From NCBI GenBank assembly GCA_037044905.1, contig JBAOKB010000164.1:62001-126000 (forward strand): DNA of 64,000 bases, given 5' to 3'. The translations under genes were made by a program, and so were the position numbers. This document shows, piece by piece, positions 1-10,301 of this stretch. The notes under the pieces are model-generated. The model ran no database searches. It saw only the letters and a list, made by a program, of their open reading frames with translations, and was not told the DNA's origin. This DNA is from Hortaea werneckii. Its lineage: Eukaryota; Ascomycota; Dothideomycetes; Mycosphaerellales; Teratosphaeriaceae. The number at the start of each line of letters is the position of its first letter. Positions within the stretch are counted from its first letter, which is position 1.

Positions 1-783
1 AGCAGCGGAAAGCCTCTGGTCAGGTTACTATCACTCCTCGGCAGCCGACGGGCATTCCATCTCTGGCACGCTCAAGCATACCTAAGGCAGGCTCACCTGC
101 TCCTAGAATTGGGCTCTCAGAGCGTGCAGGTGCTGGCAATATTGTCAAGCTCCCGAGCGGTATGCCAGACAAGGCAGCGAAAGGCTCGGGATTGGCAGAG
201 ACAGAACCTTCGACGACGAGGAAGTTGCGGATGCAGTCACCACAGAAGCTTCGTGAGCGGCTGCAGAATGAGCAAGGGGGCTCTTACTGCCACGCAGAAC
301 TCTTTACAGGACGAGCTGAGTAAGATTGGCGAGGAACTGACTTCGACGCCGACCCGGATGGGCGGCTCTGTCCGAGGACCACCAAGAACACCGACGAGCC
401 GCAATGGGCGCGGCGAGTTCAGCACAATGGACCTCGCTCAGCGTGTCCTGAAGATGGAAGGCAACGTGGTAAAGCAGGTCGAGGCTTTCAAATCTCGGAT
501 AGACGGTGTGCAGGCAGATCTGAGCAGTTCACTCACAGTATCAGAGAACAAGTGCAGAAAGCTGGACGAGCTGTACCGCGAAGCAAACGGGGAGAACGAA
601 GCGCTCTATGCCCGATTCAACGACGAGTTGGGGCGCATACTCAAGGCCGTTAGAGGCGGCGATGGAGTGGAGGAGCTGAAGAAGAAGCTCAAAGAAAGCC
701 AAGAAGATGCCGCGAAGCTGAAGAAGGAGAACAGCAGGCTGAAGAGGGAGAATGTTGGGCTGAGAGCGCAGCTGAAGGAATAG
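1..783 (+). CDS. 3' part of a coiled-coil protein, frame broken once
   Basis: The gene starts left of the window. Bases 3 to about 277 are open in one frame and read as a Pro/Ser/Lys-rich low-complexity segment; from about 281 to the stop at 781-783 the coding frame is one base further on. Removing one G from the run of five at 276-280 joins the frames smoothly (segment RERLQNEQ runs into GALTATQNSL). The joined C-terminal part, about 170 residues, is rich in Glu, Lys, Leu and Arg with heptad-like spacing, strongest in the last 50 residues, so it is probably a coiled coil. I do not recognise the family; a cytoskeletal, kinetochore or scaffold role would be a guess. No GT-AG intron of usable size fits the frame change, so an assembly error or a true one-base insertion is likely. 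A short GA run follows the stop. Confidence 0.6.
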   Translation, partial: SSGKPLVRLLSLLGSRRAFHLWHAQAYLRQAHLLLELGSQSVQVLAILSSSRAVCQTRQRKARDWQRQNLRRRGSCGCSHHRSFVSGCRMSKGALTATQNSLQDELSKIGEELTSTPTRMGGSVRGPPRTPTSRNGRGEFSTMDLAQRVLKMEGNVVKQVEAFKSRIDGVQADLSSSLTVSENKCRKLDELYREANGENEALYARFNDELGRILKAVRGGDGVEELKKKLKESQEDAAKLKKENSRLKRENVGLRAQLKE

Positions 784-1470
784 AGAGAGAGAGAGAGCTG
801 TGCACGAATCTTTTTTGTGCGGGACGATTTGATGACGATACGAAGCATCCACGAGTCTGTAAGGGCTCTCTTCAGTCTTGGGTAATCACCTAGGACCTTT
901 TCCTCCGCCGGCCTGATGAAGGGTCGATCGGTTGTTGCATTTAGGAGGAGTAAAAAGCATTCGCATTGGTCGGCTTTGCATTACATTAGCCTTGTAGTTT
1001 ACGACGAGAAATGTTCATGACCTGATTATATCGCTCCCAAGGTTTCTCGCAGACATTGTAGGTGGTGACAAATGCGTCCAACTAGCCTGACTGTAAAGTG
1101 CGACCCGCATCGCGTCGAAATCGATATCAGCGATGAGCCGGAGTTCCTTGGCCTGTTATGGAAGCTGAGGTTGAATGTTCTCATGGCAGGAGTCGGCAGT
1201 ACCCGTACCTTGTGCCTGAGGCTGGAAATTCTCAGAACACCCCGCGAAACATCTGTCGCGTGCAGAAGCTTGGACGCGCTCGAAAAGTTGCCGGACAACG
1301 TCGACGAAGCGACAAAGTCTCAGCCGAATCAACGAGACGAGAACGAGTGCTCCCCATTTGGCATACAAGAGCAATACCATAACCAGTATATTCAGCTTCT
1401 TCCCCTACTCTCCTCTGCTCCTCCGAGCCCGAATTCAGCGCCGCTCCTCTCCCCATTAAGGTAGCCTGCC
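784..1470. other. intergenic, CCT1 upstream region
   Basis: No convincing gene. A 130-codon frame at 1072-1464 has no recognisable domain and ends six bases before the CCT1 start; it is treated as chance. The last 80 bases before the CCT1 ATG are pyrimidine-rich, as is common in fungal promoters close to the start. Confidence 0.5.
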
Positions 1471-3316
1471 ATGGCGGGCGTATTCGAAGCACCGCGCAAT
1501 GCCGGTACCCTCTTCCTCGGCGGTCAGAAGATTTCCGGATCGGACATCAGAGATCAGAATGTGCAGGCTACGCAGGCAATTGCAAACATCGTCAAGACCT
1601 CCTTCGGCCCAAGCGGTCTGGACAAGATGATGGTCGACGACATTGGCGATGTAACAGTCACAAACGACGGTGCTACCATCCTCAGTCTGCTCTCGGTCGA
1701 TCACCCCGCCGGAAAGATCCTGGTGGATTTGGCACAGCAGCAGGACAAGGAGGTTGGAGATGGCACTACCAGTGTGGTACTTTTCGCTGCTGAGCTGCTG
1801 AGGAGGGCGAATGAATTGATGAAGATGCGCATACACCCGACCACCATCATCACTGGCTACCGGCTTGCCCTGCGAGAGGCGGTGCGATACATGAACGAGA
1901 ATGTCAGCACCAAGGTCGAAACACTAGGCAGAGAGAGCTTGATCAACATCGCCAGGACAAGCATGTCTAGCAAGATCATTGGTGCCGACTCCGAATTCTT
2001 CGCCAACATGGTCGTGGATGCGATTACGAGTGTGAAGACTGTCAATGCGAGGAACGAGGTCAAGTACCCAGTCAAGGCGGTCAATGTGCTGAAGGCACAC
2101 GGAAAGAGCGCAACGGAGAGTGTATTGGTCAAGGGTTACGCTTTGAACTGCACCGTTGCTTCGCAGGCTATGAAGACGAGAATCACAGACGCCAAGATTG
2201 CCGTGCTAGACATGAACTTGCAGAAGGAGAGGATGAAAATGGGCGTCAACGTTGTCATCGATGACCCGGCACAGCTGGAGAAGATCAGAGAGCGGGAAGC
2301 TGGCATTGTCATCGACCGTATCCAGATGATCTTGAAGGCTGGAGCAAACGTCGTCTTCACAACCAAGGGCATCGACGACATGTGTCTGAAGCACTTTGTG
2401 GAGAAGGATACCATGGCCGTCAGGCGATGCAAGAAGGAGGATTTGAGACGGATAGCGAAGGCCACGGGTGCGACCATGGTCTCCACCCTCGCAGACATGA
2501 ACGGCGACGAAGGCTTCGACAAGGCCAACCTTGGACAGGCGGAGGAAGTCGTGCAGGAGCGGATAAGCGACGACGAATGCATCCTCGTGAAGGGCCCGAA
2601 GGTGCACACCGCAGCTTCTGTCATCCTGCGTGGGCCCAATGAATACTCGTTGGACGAGATGGAGCGCTCGGTTCCACGACTCGCTCTCCGCAGTGAAGCG
2701 TACGCTGGAGTCCGGTAGGATAGTGCCAGGTGGTGGTGCGGTGGAGACTGCTTTGCATATCTATCTCGAGGAGTGGGCCACCAGCGTTGTAAGTTTCAAC
2801 ATCATTAGCTCACTTTTTCAACACCACGGCTGACTTTTTTTTTTTTCACTAGGGCTCAAGAGAGCAACTGGCCATCGGTGCCTTTGCCGCCGCCCTGCTT
2901 TGCATCCCAACCACCCTTGCCGTCAACGCTGCGAAGGACAGCTCTGAACTCGTTGCCCAGCTCCGATCTCGTCACGCCCTTTCGCAACGCACCGCCGAGC
3001 CTTCGCCACAGGCACACGGCGGCGCGCAAGCCAACGCCCAGCCTGCGCACCGCCAGCTTCGCGCGGCCCAACTCAGGCCGCAGTCGACTCCGACGCCAAG
3101 GCTCTGGCCAAGGCCAAGGGCTACAAGAACTACGGTCTCGATCTCAGCAAGGGCCGGGTGCAGGACTGCGTGAAAGCCGGTATCCTCGAACCTAGCATGA
3201 GCAAGGTCAAGCAGCTCAAGTCGGCGGTCGAGGCGTGCGTCGCCATCATGAGAATCGACACCATGATCAAGCTGGATCCTGAGCAGCAGGGTGACGATGG
3301 ACACGGGCACATGTAA
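1471..3316 (+). CDS. CCT1: T-complex protein 1 subunit alpha (CCT1), two apparent frame breaks
   Basis: Subunit alpha of the eight-membered cytosolic chaperonin CCT/TRiC, which folds actin and tubulin with ATP. Exon 1 starts at ATG 1471 (protein begins [10 protein letters not shown]), directly after a pyrimidine-rich leader. Group II chaperonin signatures are clear: the N-terminal [16 protein letters not shown], and the ATPase motif GDGTTS at about residue 96. An intron at 2789-2852 (GTAAGT...CACTAG, 64 bases) separates the last exon, which ends in [10 protein letters not shown] and the typical short C-terminal DDGHGHM with stop at 3314-3316. Two one-base shifts break the frame. Near 2671-2676 there is one extra base, after which the family sequence [15 protein letters not shown] resumes. 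Near 3069-3080 one base seems missing before [17 protein letters not shown]1 is essential and single-copy in fungi, so these are probably consensus errors. The Ala/Gln-rich stretch at 2990-3075 is unusual and may itself be partly misread. Confidence 0.93.
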
Positions 3317-3925
3317 ACGGAACGAGAACACCCAAATTTTCTTGTCTGATGCAGGATTGATGTGCTTGACGACGAGGATGCGTCAGGGCGACGATGTTCG
3401 CTGGTGGTGTCTTGTATGATGCATAGAAGCTAGCTCTAGAGGCCCCATCGGTCTTCTTCAATTGTCAATGATGCCGCCAATCTTGCTGTTAAAAATCACA
3501 CACAAAGTCATGTTTCAGTAACTCCTTTGGCAGCGCCTGAGGCCCGTCGCTTGGTTTAGCGGTTTTCGAGAAAGTAGTCTCCGAAAATTGCGTATTAGAA
3601 AATCTTCACAGCATATCTGCTGTACTGGAGCGATGCTCACGGTTTTACATTGTCTAGTCTTCCGTTCCGTCATCGCTTTCTCATTGCGTGTCCAGTATAA
3701 CAGTTTCTTCGATGCAAATGCAACCTGTCGTAGGAGGAAAGAAGGTAGCAATTGCCGATTGTCGATGTCTTCATCAAGAATTGATATCATTTCTCCAAAT
3801 TGAGCAAATCTGTTCGACCCCGAGGACCTTGCGGTTTGCAGATTTACATTGACTTTTCTTAGCTCTCCGTAAAGCGTCCAAAATGCGGGACCTAGGCATC
3901 TGGGTCTCGAGTCCCTGTGGAGCTT
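3317..3925. other. intergenic between converging genes
   Basis: Lies between the 3' ends of CCT1 and the small membrane-protein gene. Two overlapping short frames on opposite strands (3515-3803) have no domain or codon pattern that supports them. It should hold both 3' untranslated regions. Confidence 0.5.
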
Positions 3926-4201
3926 TCATCGTCTGAGGTCTATCCCAGCAGCCAACAAAACTCGATTGGCCGCCCAGCCGAGTGCCATGACCGCCAGATG
4001 CGCGATGCCGTTGTAGTTTCGCGGGATCTCCAGATGGTTAAGCATGTGGACTCCAAAGAAGCGGATGCTCAGGCTCGCAACGTGGGCTAACCATGGTGCG
4101 GTGGGGGACATAGCAGTGAGTGTGTGCAGAGCCAGCACATTGCAGAGGATTGCCCCGATGATTATTGATAGGCTCTGTAGTCTTCCTGTTGGAGAGGCCA
4201 T
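3926..4201 (-). CDS. small multi-pass membrane protein, 91 aa
   Basis: I choose the ATG at 4201 (protein begins MASPTGRLQS) rather than an upstream Met, because the hydrophobic region begins just after it and the upstream 30 residues look like leader sequence. Three hydrophobic stretches are visible, roughly residues 8-30, 35-55 and 68-85, with the motif NHLEIPRNYNG between the second and third. It ends with a short basic tail. The size and layout resemble small organelle or ER membrane proteins that are often missed in annotation, but I do not recognise the family. No intron is needed. Confidence 0.55.
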   Translation of the reverse strand: MASPTGRLQSLSIIIGAILCNVLALHTLTAMSPTAPWLAHVASLSIRFFGVHMLNHLEIPRNYNGIAHLAVMALGWAANRVLLAAGIDLRR

Positions 4202-4507
4202 TTTAGGCAAGAATGACGATTTTAGTTGAAAACAAGTTTTCGCGGGAGAAGATGTTGGATGGAAACGGTCAGTGAGACATTGCGATAGCAAGGGTCAACT
4301 GGTGCATTTGTAGCTCGGTTGGCTCCTTTGCGTCCCGGATCTGTGGGGCTGCTCACACTATCATGTATTGGGCCTTATTACAACAAATTTGAAGTCGCTG
4401 TGAACGACGTAGAGTCTCTACTTCAGCCACTGGCATAAAGTGATGCTGCTACTGTACAACAATTAGGCAAGAACCAAGAAGATATTCTGCCTGACTAATG
4501 CTATATT
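4202..4507. other. intergenic, 306 bases
   Basis: Upstream region of the small membrane-protein gene and 3' flank of the MFS gene, both on the minus strand. A stretch near 4310 resembles a tRNA D-arm, but the rest of a tRNA is absent. Confidence 0.4.
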
Positions 4508-6062
4508 TTACAACTTTCTTCTCGCGAGCATCTTCGGCATCCCACCAATATACACAAAGCAAAGACTTGCCGTGATGAGACATATCGCTCCCATGACGAG
4601 ATTCATGTTCCCATATCCAATGCTCTCTTTGAGCTCACCAGCCAATTCTGGACCGAGCGTCAGACCGGCTGAGAAGACCATGCTGTTGAGACCGTAGAGC
4701 TGGGCATACGGGCCCTCTTCACCAAAGAAATCCGGATTGACTTCATAGTACTTTTGTACGATTGCGCCAGCTTCGACTATAGACGGTGCGCCGATCCCAG
4801 CAAGACCGATGCCGGAAAGAGCTAGCAGGCCACCATAGAGCAGAATTTGGCCCATACCTCCCGGGTGTGGTAGTCGTAGAAGAATCAATACTGGCACGAG
4901 GTAAGTGTAGGCAATCACAGATACCGGCTTCGTACCAAAGCGGTCGACGCACCAGCCAAAGAATGGTCCAAGGATGAGATCAAAAGCTCCGAGAGGCAGG
5001 AAGAGGATGCCGGAGTGCAAGGAGTCGAAGTTGTAATAATCTTCGGCGACTGTCGGGATGGTAGCATCGAAATTGCCAAGAAGCATGGCTTGGATGAAAG
5101 CGACCAAGAAGGCAGTGAGGAGTCGAGGATCAGCTAAGCAAGGCAATATTGGAATCATCCTTGCAATCTTAGGTTGATTATCGGAAATCTTGAACGCAGC
5201 TTCGTCTTCCTCCTTTGAACCAAGCAGAGGCTGGTTCTCGTCGGCTTCTTGCTGCTCAGACCGGTCTGCTGAGCCATCTTGTTGGTCATCAGGCGTAGTG
5301 TTGAGGTCGGTGACAGAGCTTGGATCGTTCACTTCATACTTGCGGGCCACCTTCTTTTCGATGACAAGGATTCGCATGAGAAAGTCTACAGCCAGTACAG
5401 CGAAGGCAATGCCGAAAACACCAGGGTAGCCGGTCTTGTCGTAAAGGAGACCACCAAGAAGCGGTGCGCATAAATTTCCCACTGAGATGAAGGAGAAGAT
5501 CTGTTCTGTCTGTCAATTCTCTCACTCCTCACGTTCACTTAGAACAAGATTGAACATACCGAGCCTATCGTCTTTCCTAGATTCCCAGGGCCAACCGTCT
5601 CCAAGCACAATGCCAATCCAATAGTCCAGACGAAAGCTGCACTGACACCTTGCAACACTCTTGCCACTGCAAGGACAGGCAAGCTTTGGCCCAAGAAAAG
5701 CATGATCGTGGCACCCAACAACGCCAGCAGTCCAAGCAGAAATGGCGCCTGCCTTGTGCTCATGCGATCCGCCATAACGCCAGCAATTGGGCTGAAAACC
5801 ACACTGGCGCCTGCATACGCGGCCAACAAGCCTGATACATTGGATTGCAACTGGTCTTTGGGCACGCCGACCTTATCCTGGAGCATCGATGGCAATACCG
5901 GCACAATCAGTCCGTAGAGGAAGAGATCGGTGAACAGACCAACGGCCACGGTCGAGACGATGAACAAGTATTGCTTCTCCATTGCAGTCCAGCAGGCTTC
6001 ACCGAGTAGTCGGTGTGAATCTGGAGGGTGTTAAGCAGCTTTGTGAGTGACGATGGCGCCAT
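4508..6062 (-). CDS. MFS transporter, DHA1 (drug:H+ antiporter-1) type
   Basis: Plasma- or vacuolar-membrane transporter of the major facilitator superfamily; the DHA1 group exports drugs, amines or metabolites by proton antiport. The first exon ends at 5560 and the second spans 4508-5500; the intron 5501-5559 (GTATGT...AACAG, 59 bases) is phase 0 and joins LGKTIGS to IFSFISVGN. About 12 hydrophobic helices can be counted, six on each side of a long acidic loop rich in Asp, Glu and Gln. The family motif A appears as GVMADRMSTRQ between helices 2 and 3, and TDLFLYGLIVPVLP marks helix 1. An ATG at 5982 is open, but the likelier start is the ATG at 6062: the frame from there reads MAPSSLTKLL and reaches QWRSN, typical of the segment before helix 1, if one missing base is assumed near 5967-5976. 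Substrate cannot be told from sequence. Confidence 0.88.
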
Positions 6063-6458
6063 GGTGTTGGTGTCGGTGGCGGTGGCGGCGGTCACGGAGC
6101 TGGACCAGCGATGCCGCACATGAAGTTGAAGATGAAGAGAGCGAACGACGCGATGAAACTCGTCTGCTTACCTTCCATGCGCGCACGCCCAAGTCTGACA
6201 TGTCATGCCGTCATATGCAGGAACGACACTCGAGATCGGTCGACCAAAGAGCCCTAGCGCGATCGTGGTGAATATGACTTTCGGCAATCTCGGCTGCGGA
6301 ACAGAACCGCTTGCGCCTTGGGAACCTCTCACAAGATGTTCAATCAGCCGCCGTATGAAGCCTCTTCTCGATCATCTTGCTCTCTTCGAAGCTAGTCCTG
6401 ACCAAGCGTGAAGTCGCGTTCATACATCGAGACCAAGTAGCGCATTTACATCACCGTC
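6063..6458. promoter_or_regulatory. shared divergent promoter region
   Basis: These 396 bases separate the start codons of the MFS transporter (minus strand) and the RRM protein (plus strand), so both promoters must lie here. I see no clear TATA box or known operator. Short frames inside it are not convincing genes. Confidence 0.5.
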
Positions 6459-7308
6459 ATGGCCGACGACGACGAGACACCACCCAATGCAACGTTCGTA
6501 CACTGCACATCGTACGAACTTGCTGAAGGGCGCGTCCTGACACTGACCTCCATCTGCTTCTAGGGTATATGTGCGCAACCTCGATGAGCGCATCAAAATT
6601 CCCTTCTTGATCGAGACTCTTCGGAGGCTGTTCGGCGAGTACGGCAACATCGTAGATGTGATCGCGAAGAAGAGCATCAAGAGGAAGGGCCAGGCATTCG
6701 TGGTATATGACAGCGTCGATTCGGCGCAGGAGGCTATCGATGAGCTTCAAGGCTTCGACGTCTTCGGCCAGCAGATGCACCTGGATTTTGCGAAGACGCG
6801 ATCAGACGCCACAGTCTTAAGAGAGGACGGCCAAGAAGGCTTAGAGACGCATAAGAAGCATAGATTGGCCGAGAAAGGTATGACATCCATCTACGCAAAA
6901 TTGCAAGCGTCTTACACCTAGCTGACATGAGACGCAGAGCGCAAGCAAGCTGTCGAAGCCGCCCAAAAACCAGCTGCTCCACCGAAGCGCAACGCCGACC
7001 CATCCCTCACCGAAAGACCTGCAAAGACAGCCAAGCCTGGCCAGCAGCCCGGTGTCGTACCCGACGAGTACCTACCGCCCAACAAGGTACTCTTCTTGCG
7101 CGACTTACCCGAGGACTATGGGAAAGCTGCTCTCACAGCCATCTTCTCGCGCTTTCCTGGCTTTCAGGAGCTGCGTACGGTGCCCGGCAGAGGCGGTATT
7201 GCATTCGTCGAGTACGAGAGTGAGGAAGGCGCGATTGCCGCCAAAGAGGCCATGGGTGGTGTTGAGTTGGGTGGAAAGAACATCAGGGTTACGTACCAAA
7301 GGCAGTAG
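6459..7308 (+). CDS. U1A/U2B''-like snRNP protein with two RRMs
   Basis: Spliceosomal RNA-binding protein of the U1A/U2B''/SNF family, which binds a stem-loop of U1 or U2 snRNA in the nucleus. Three exons: 6459-6493, 6564-6877 and 6938-7308, with introns of 70 and 60 bases (GTTCGT...TCTAG and GTATGA...CGCAG), giving 239 aa. The first exon encodes only MADDDETPPNAT, a very short first exon that is common for this family in fungi. RRM1 covers about residues 12-90, with RNP2 VYVRNL and RNP1 KGQAFVVY. A Lys/Pro/Ala-rich linker follows. RRM2 covers about 165-239, with VLFLRDLP and GGIAFVEYES. Fungi usually have a single gene of this type, so I cannot separate U1A from U2B''; the family assignment itself is firm. 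Confidence 0.92.
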
Positions 7309-8099
7309 GCTGTTCAATATTGGCCCCTCGTCCTCGCACGGCAAGATGTCGCTCGCAATTTGGTATTGGAATGCTACCCAGCTCTCACACGTCAACCCTT
7401 GATACGCTCACAGAACGTTCCATAATCTTTCCTGGCCGCAATATCACCGAGGCAACATGTTCTGCAGTTCACAGTGTCAGGTCTATCTCAAGACGATGGA
7501 GATGTTGGAGTGGCCAATGTCTTTCAACGCCTTCACTCAACAGTATCATTCCGTCTCAAATGTAACATGGACTTTTCACGCTCTCAAGAAAAGTTCGAAC
7601 AGCAAAGTAGGCGGCTCCCAGAGACCGTCTGATCCGAAACCAAACATTAAGAGCTTGAATACAGTATCCTATTCGCATCATCCAAGACTCTCGGCATCAA
7701 CTAATTAGGAGTAACGTCTCGACTGACTTTCAAATCTTTCCAAGGGCCTCAAACTGGGGTTGTACTTGCCCGTGACGATCTTCACCGAACGACAGAAGCT
7801 CCCTTGAATTCATTGCTAATCACCTGTTCAAGAGTAAGTTCACTTCATGTGCGACTCTCCTCTCAATCTTCACGTGATTGACCGCCTGAGCTTGACTGTC
7901 GTTCGCACCGACATCACAGCTGCATAAGCTTTCTTGTTGAGAGCAAGTGACTTGCCTACTTCCTTTTCACTCCTCTCAAGCAAGATCTACGACTGCGACC
8001 AATAGACCTAGCGTTTCGACAGTGCATGTCTGCAAGCTGATAAGCGGGTTCCTACTTGCACAATTGAACACACAACGTAACTCCAAGGGGTACCAAGCC
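7309..8099. other. intergenic, no gene seen
   Basis: Frames at 7320-7565 and 7457-7708 are Ser/Thr/His-rich with no domain and poor coding character. A CACGTG E-box core occurs near 7870, within 230 bases of the BTB gene start; its use is unknown. Confidence 0.4.
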
Positions 8100-8897
8100 A
8101 TGGCGACTATGAGCGAGATCCGCGAGTTCGCAAAGTAAGCATTCACAACTGAGACTATGTCGCAATCGTGCTTACGGGTGTTGATATTCAGCTCACTGGA
8201 ATATGATCGCCTAGTAAAGATCAAAGTCGGAATCAACGAAAATGAACAAGCTTTCCGGATCTCGCAGCGCAGGCTGGAAAGTGCATCAGAGCATTTTCGC
8301 AAAGCCCTTCTCCAAGACTCATTCGAGGAAGGCCTTCCTCGGCAGATCAAGTTTCCGAAAGACGACTACGATGCATGGGCTGTACTGGTGTTTTGGATGA
8401 TGAACACCTTCAACATTGCAAAAGAGGAACTCACGCCAGACCTTCTCATCAAGTCTTGGGTGCTTGGAGACAAGTACGAGATCCCAGAGTTTCAAGACCA
8501 AATCATGCTGGAGCTCTTGTTCACTTTTGAGGAAGACTACGCCACAGAAGACATCATAAGACTGGGCTCAGAACTCTCGCCGACAGGCTCCGTTCTTAAA
8601 CGACTGATGGCCGAGGAAGCAGCCGTCGCTCTGAGAACCGAAAAGATGGATTTTGAGAGTCTCGAAGCAGCATTTAACGGCAATGGAATGTTGAGAGACT
8701 TCGTTCTAGCGCGTGACAACTGCGAGGCAGACAATCAATTCTATCAACGGCGCTTTGAAAGTCTTGCAGCCGGAGAACTGTATTCTCAAGATGAAGAAGG
8801 GAATGAGGAATTGAGGAGCCCGACCTGGCGGAATTACATGATATCAAACGGTTCAAGTTCGCGATGGTTGTTGAGCCAGATAAATGACCGACTGTGA
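8100..8897 (+). CDS. BTB/POZ-domain protein
   Basis: BTB domains mediate dimerisation and often link substrates to cullin-3 ubiquitin ligases. Two exons, 8100-8134 and 8192-8897, with a 57-base intron (GTAAGC...ATTCAG), give 246 aa. Exon 1 encodes MATMSEIREFA; the ATG at 8100 has a CC-ATGG context. The BTB-like region spans residues 12-110: KIKVGINENEQAFRISQRRL matches the strand-turn-strand that opens fungal BTB proteins, and the DDYDAWAVLVFWMMNTF region matches the later helices. A helical C-terminal part (residues 110-246) has no domain I know. Fungi carry large families of such proteins, mostly without assigned function. Confidence in BTB is good; in function, none. Confidence 0.8.
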
Positions 8898-9171
8898 TGC
8901 GACTGACGAGAGTCGCTGGGCTGCAGGCGGAAAGAAGCACAGGGATGTCCGGGGAGATGGTCTATTTGGATAATGTCCGTGTCAGTAAGAGTGCGACACA
9001 GAATAGATGGCAAGAAGAGCAAGGATGCCAAGTAAAGCTTTATCAGTAGTTGAACGTGGAAATGATTGCGACCTCATGAATTTTCAGTTCAGGTCTGTGA
9101 TATCAAATTGTTGCATCATATTAAGCACGGTAGAAAAAGGTGGAAACGTTGGAACGTACCTTTTGATGGCA

Positions 9172-9963
9172 TTATGAGCCAATGGAGAGATCGGAGGGGA
9201 GCTGCAACTTCTCGAATCGACACCACCTTCCAGCAACATCTCTTACTCGCACAGTCCTTCCCACCCATCCTCGCTCTCCTGCGCCGAAAGACTTGGTCGT
9301 GATGTTCAAGATTGAGACTTCCTCATCCCAAACACTCATTGCCAGCTGCTGTGCTGCGTCACGGATTCCGGGCTCCAACGTGTCAACAGAGGTTTCGAGA
9401 TCGCGTTGATGCTTAGATGCATAATTATCGCATTCTGCAATAATGAGACGAGAGTCAGAGGCGTAGGCAGCTTCGACTGCACCCGAAATTGTCCGGTTGA
9501 GGCCCTGAGCAGAAAAAGCGGAGGTAGGCTGATGCATGGCGACAGGGTTGAGAAGCGCCAGGATACGCTTGCTGTCCAATTCTGTTGTAGTGTGATTGCC
9601 GTATTGTTGCACTGCATGTGTAGCGAGATAGGCACGCAGATGGGTTATGTCCGGACAGAAAACGACCTTGACGGTGCGGGAGGTTGCAAGCATACGAAGC
9701 GTTGGTACAGTCCAAGCATCCTGTGATGAAGCTGCACGCTGCGTCGCAAAGCGATTGTGTGTAACGCCTGGAGACTCGCTCCTAGTAGCTTGAGGCTCAT
9801 TTGACCTCGCCTGTCGCTCTGCGGTGTCTCGAAATGCTGCGAGAAAGTAATCTTTGGTACCGCAGACGACGAGTATTGACGAGTATTCGTGCCGCTCTAG
9901 AACGTAGCGCACGAACTCCGTCAAGCTCGCGTCTTCGAGCACCAGAGGCGTCTGGTCGGCCAT
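9172..9963 (-). CDS. conserved-looking protein of unknown function, 263 aa
   Basis: A single uninterrupted frame starting at ATG 9963 (protein begins MADQTPLVLE). It alternates hydrophobic strands with helices: SSILVVCGT near residue 29, VKVVFCPDI near 99, ILALLNPVA near 133, RLIIAEC near 172, and the C-terminal VSILNITTKSF then GWVGRTVRVRDV. That strand order resembles a RecA-like or Rossmann core, but no Walker A (GxxxxGK[ST]) is present, so an ATPase is not supported. A non-catalytic RecA-like subunit, as in DNA-repair paralogue complexes, is one possibility and only a guess. It is divergently transcribed from the AP-3 beta gene with 338 bases between the starts. Confidence 0.65.
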   Translation of the reverse strand: MADQTPLVLEDASLTEFVRYVLERHEYSSILVVCGTKDYFLAAFRDTAERQARSNEPQATRSESPGVTHNRFATQRAASSQDAWTVPTLRMLATSRTVKVVFCPDITHLRAYLATHAVQQYGNHTTTELDSKRILALLNPVAMHQPTSAFSAQGLNRTISGAVEAAYASDSRLIIAECDNYASKHQRDLETSVDTLEPGIRDAAQQLAMSVWDEEVSILNITTKSFGAGERGWVGRTVRVRDVAGRWCRFEKLQLPSDLSIGS

Positions 9964-10301
9964 CGTTAGGCCTTATGTGTCAAAATACTTAACCGACATG
10001 TGCGTGCGTCTATGCGCATCATGGCGGCCAGCAAAGGATATTGCGGATAGCTACAGCTTCTGCCATGGCTTGTAGCACTGCACTGGGATTAATCCTTGAT
10101 GAGGTGGTCCCAGTGGTTGTGAAGTGAGGTTGAGGAAAGGTTCCAAGCTGCTTCGGAAAGTTTCAATGTGCGCTCGCTCGGTCTTCGGCCCGGCATCGCC
10201 TTCAGGCATCCCACTTGACCTCACTTCAATGCTGCCGAATGCCTTGACTTTAACAACCGACGTTCGAGCATCCCTTGGCTGGGTATGCCCGAAACTGCAC
10301 A
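9964..10301. promoter_or_regulatory. shared divergent promoter region
   Basis: Separates the starts of the 263-aa unknown protein (minus) and AP-3 beta (plus). No recognisable box stands out. The AP-3 beta frame is open a little upstream of its ATG but without another ATG in frame. Confidence 0.4.

Noticed and set aside
1072..1464. 130-codon plus-strand frame before CCT1
   Set aside because: No domain, mirrored by frames on the other strand, and ends six bases before the CCT1 start; best read as promoter and leader.
2671..2693. Small intron as the cause of the first CCT1 frame change
   Set aside because: The only GT...AG here would be 23 bases long, below any functional fungal intron, and would delete conserved residues.
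3515..3803. Overlapping frames on both strands
   Set aside because: They mirror each other, have no recognisable domain, and lie between two gene ends.
4290..4370. tRNA-like stretch (TAGCTCGGTTGG)
   Set aside because: Only the D-arm consensus is present; no T-arm GTTC-like box, no anticodon stem and no pairing acceptor arms.
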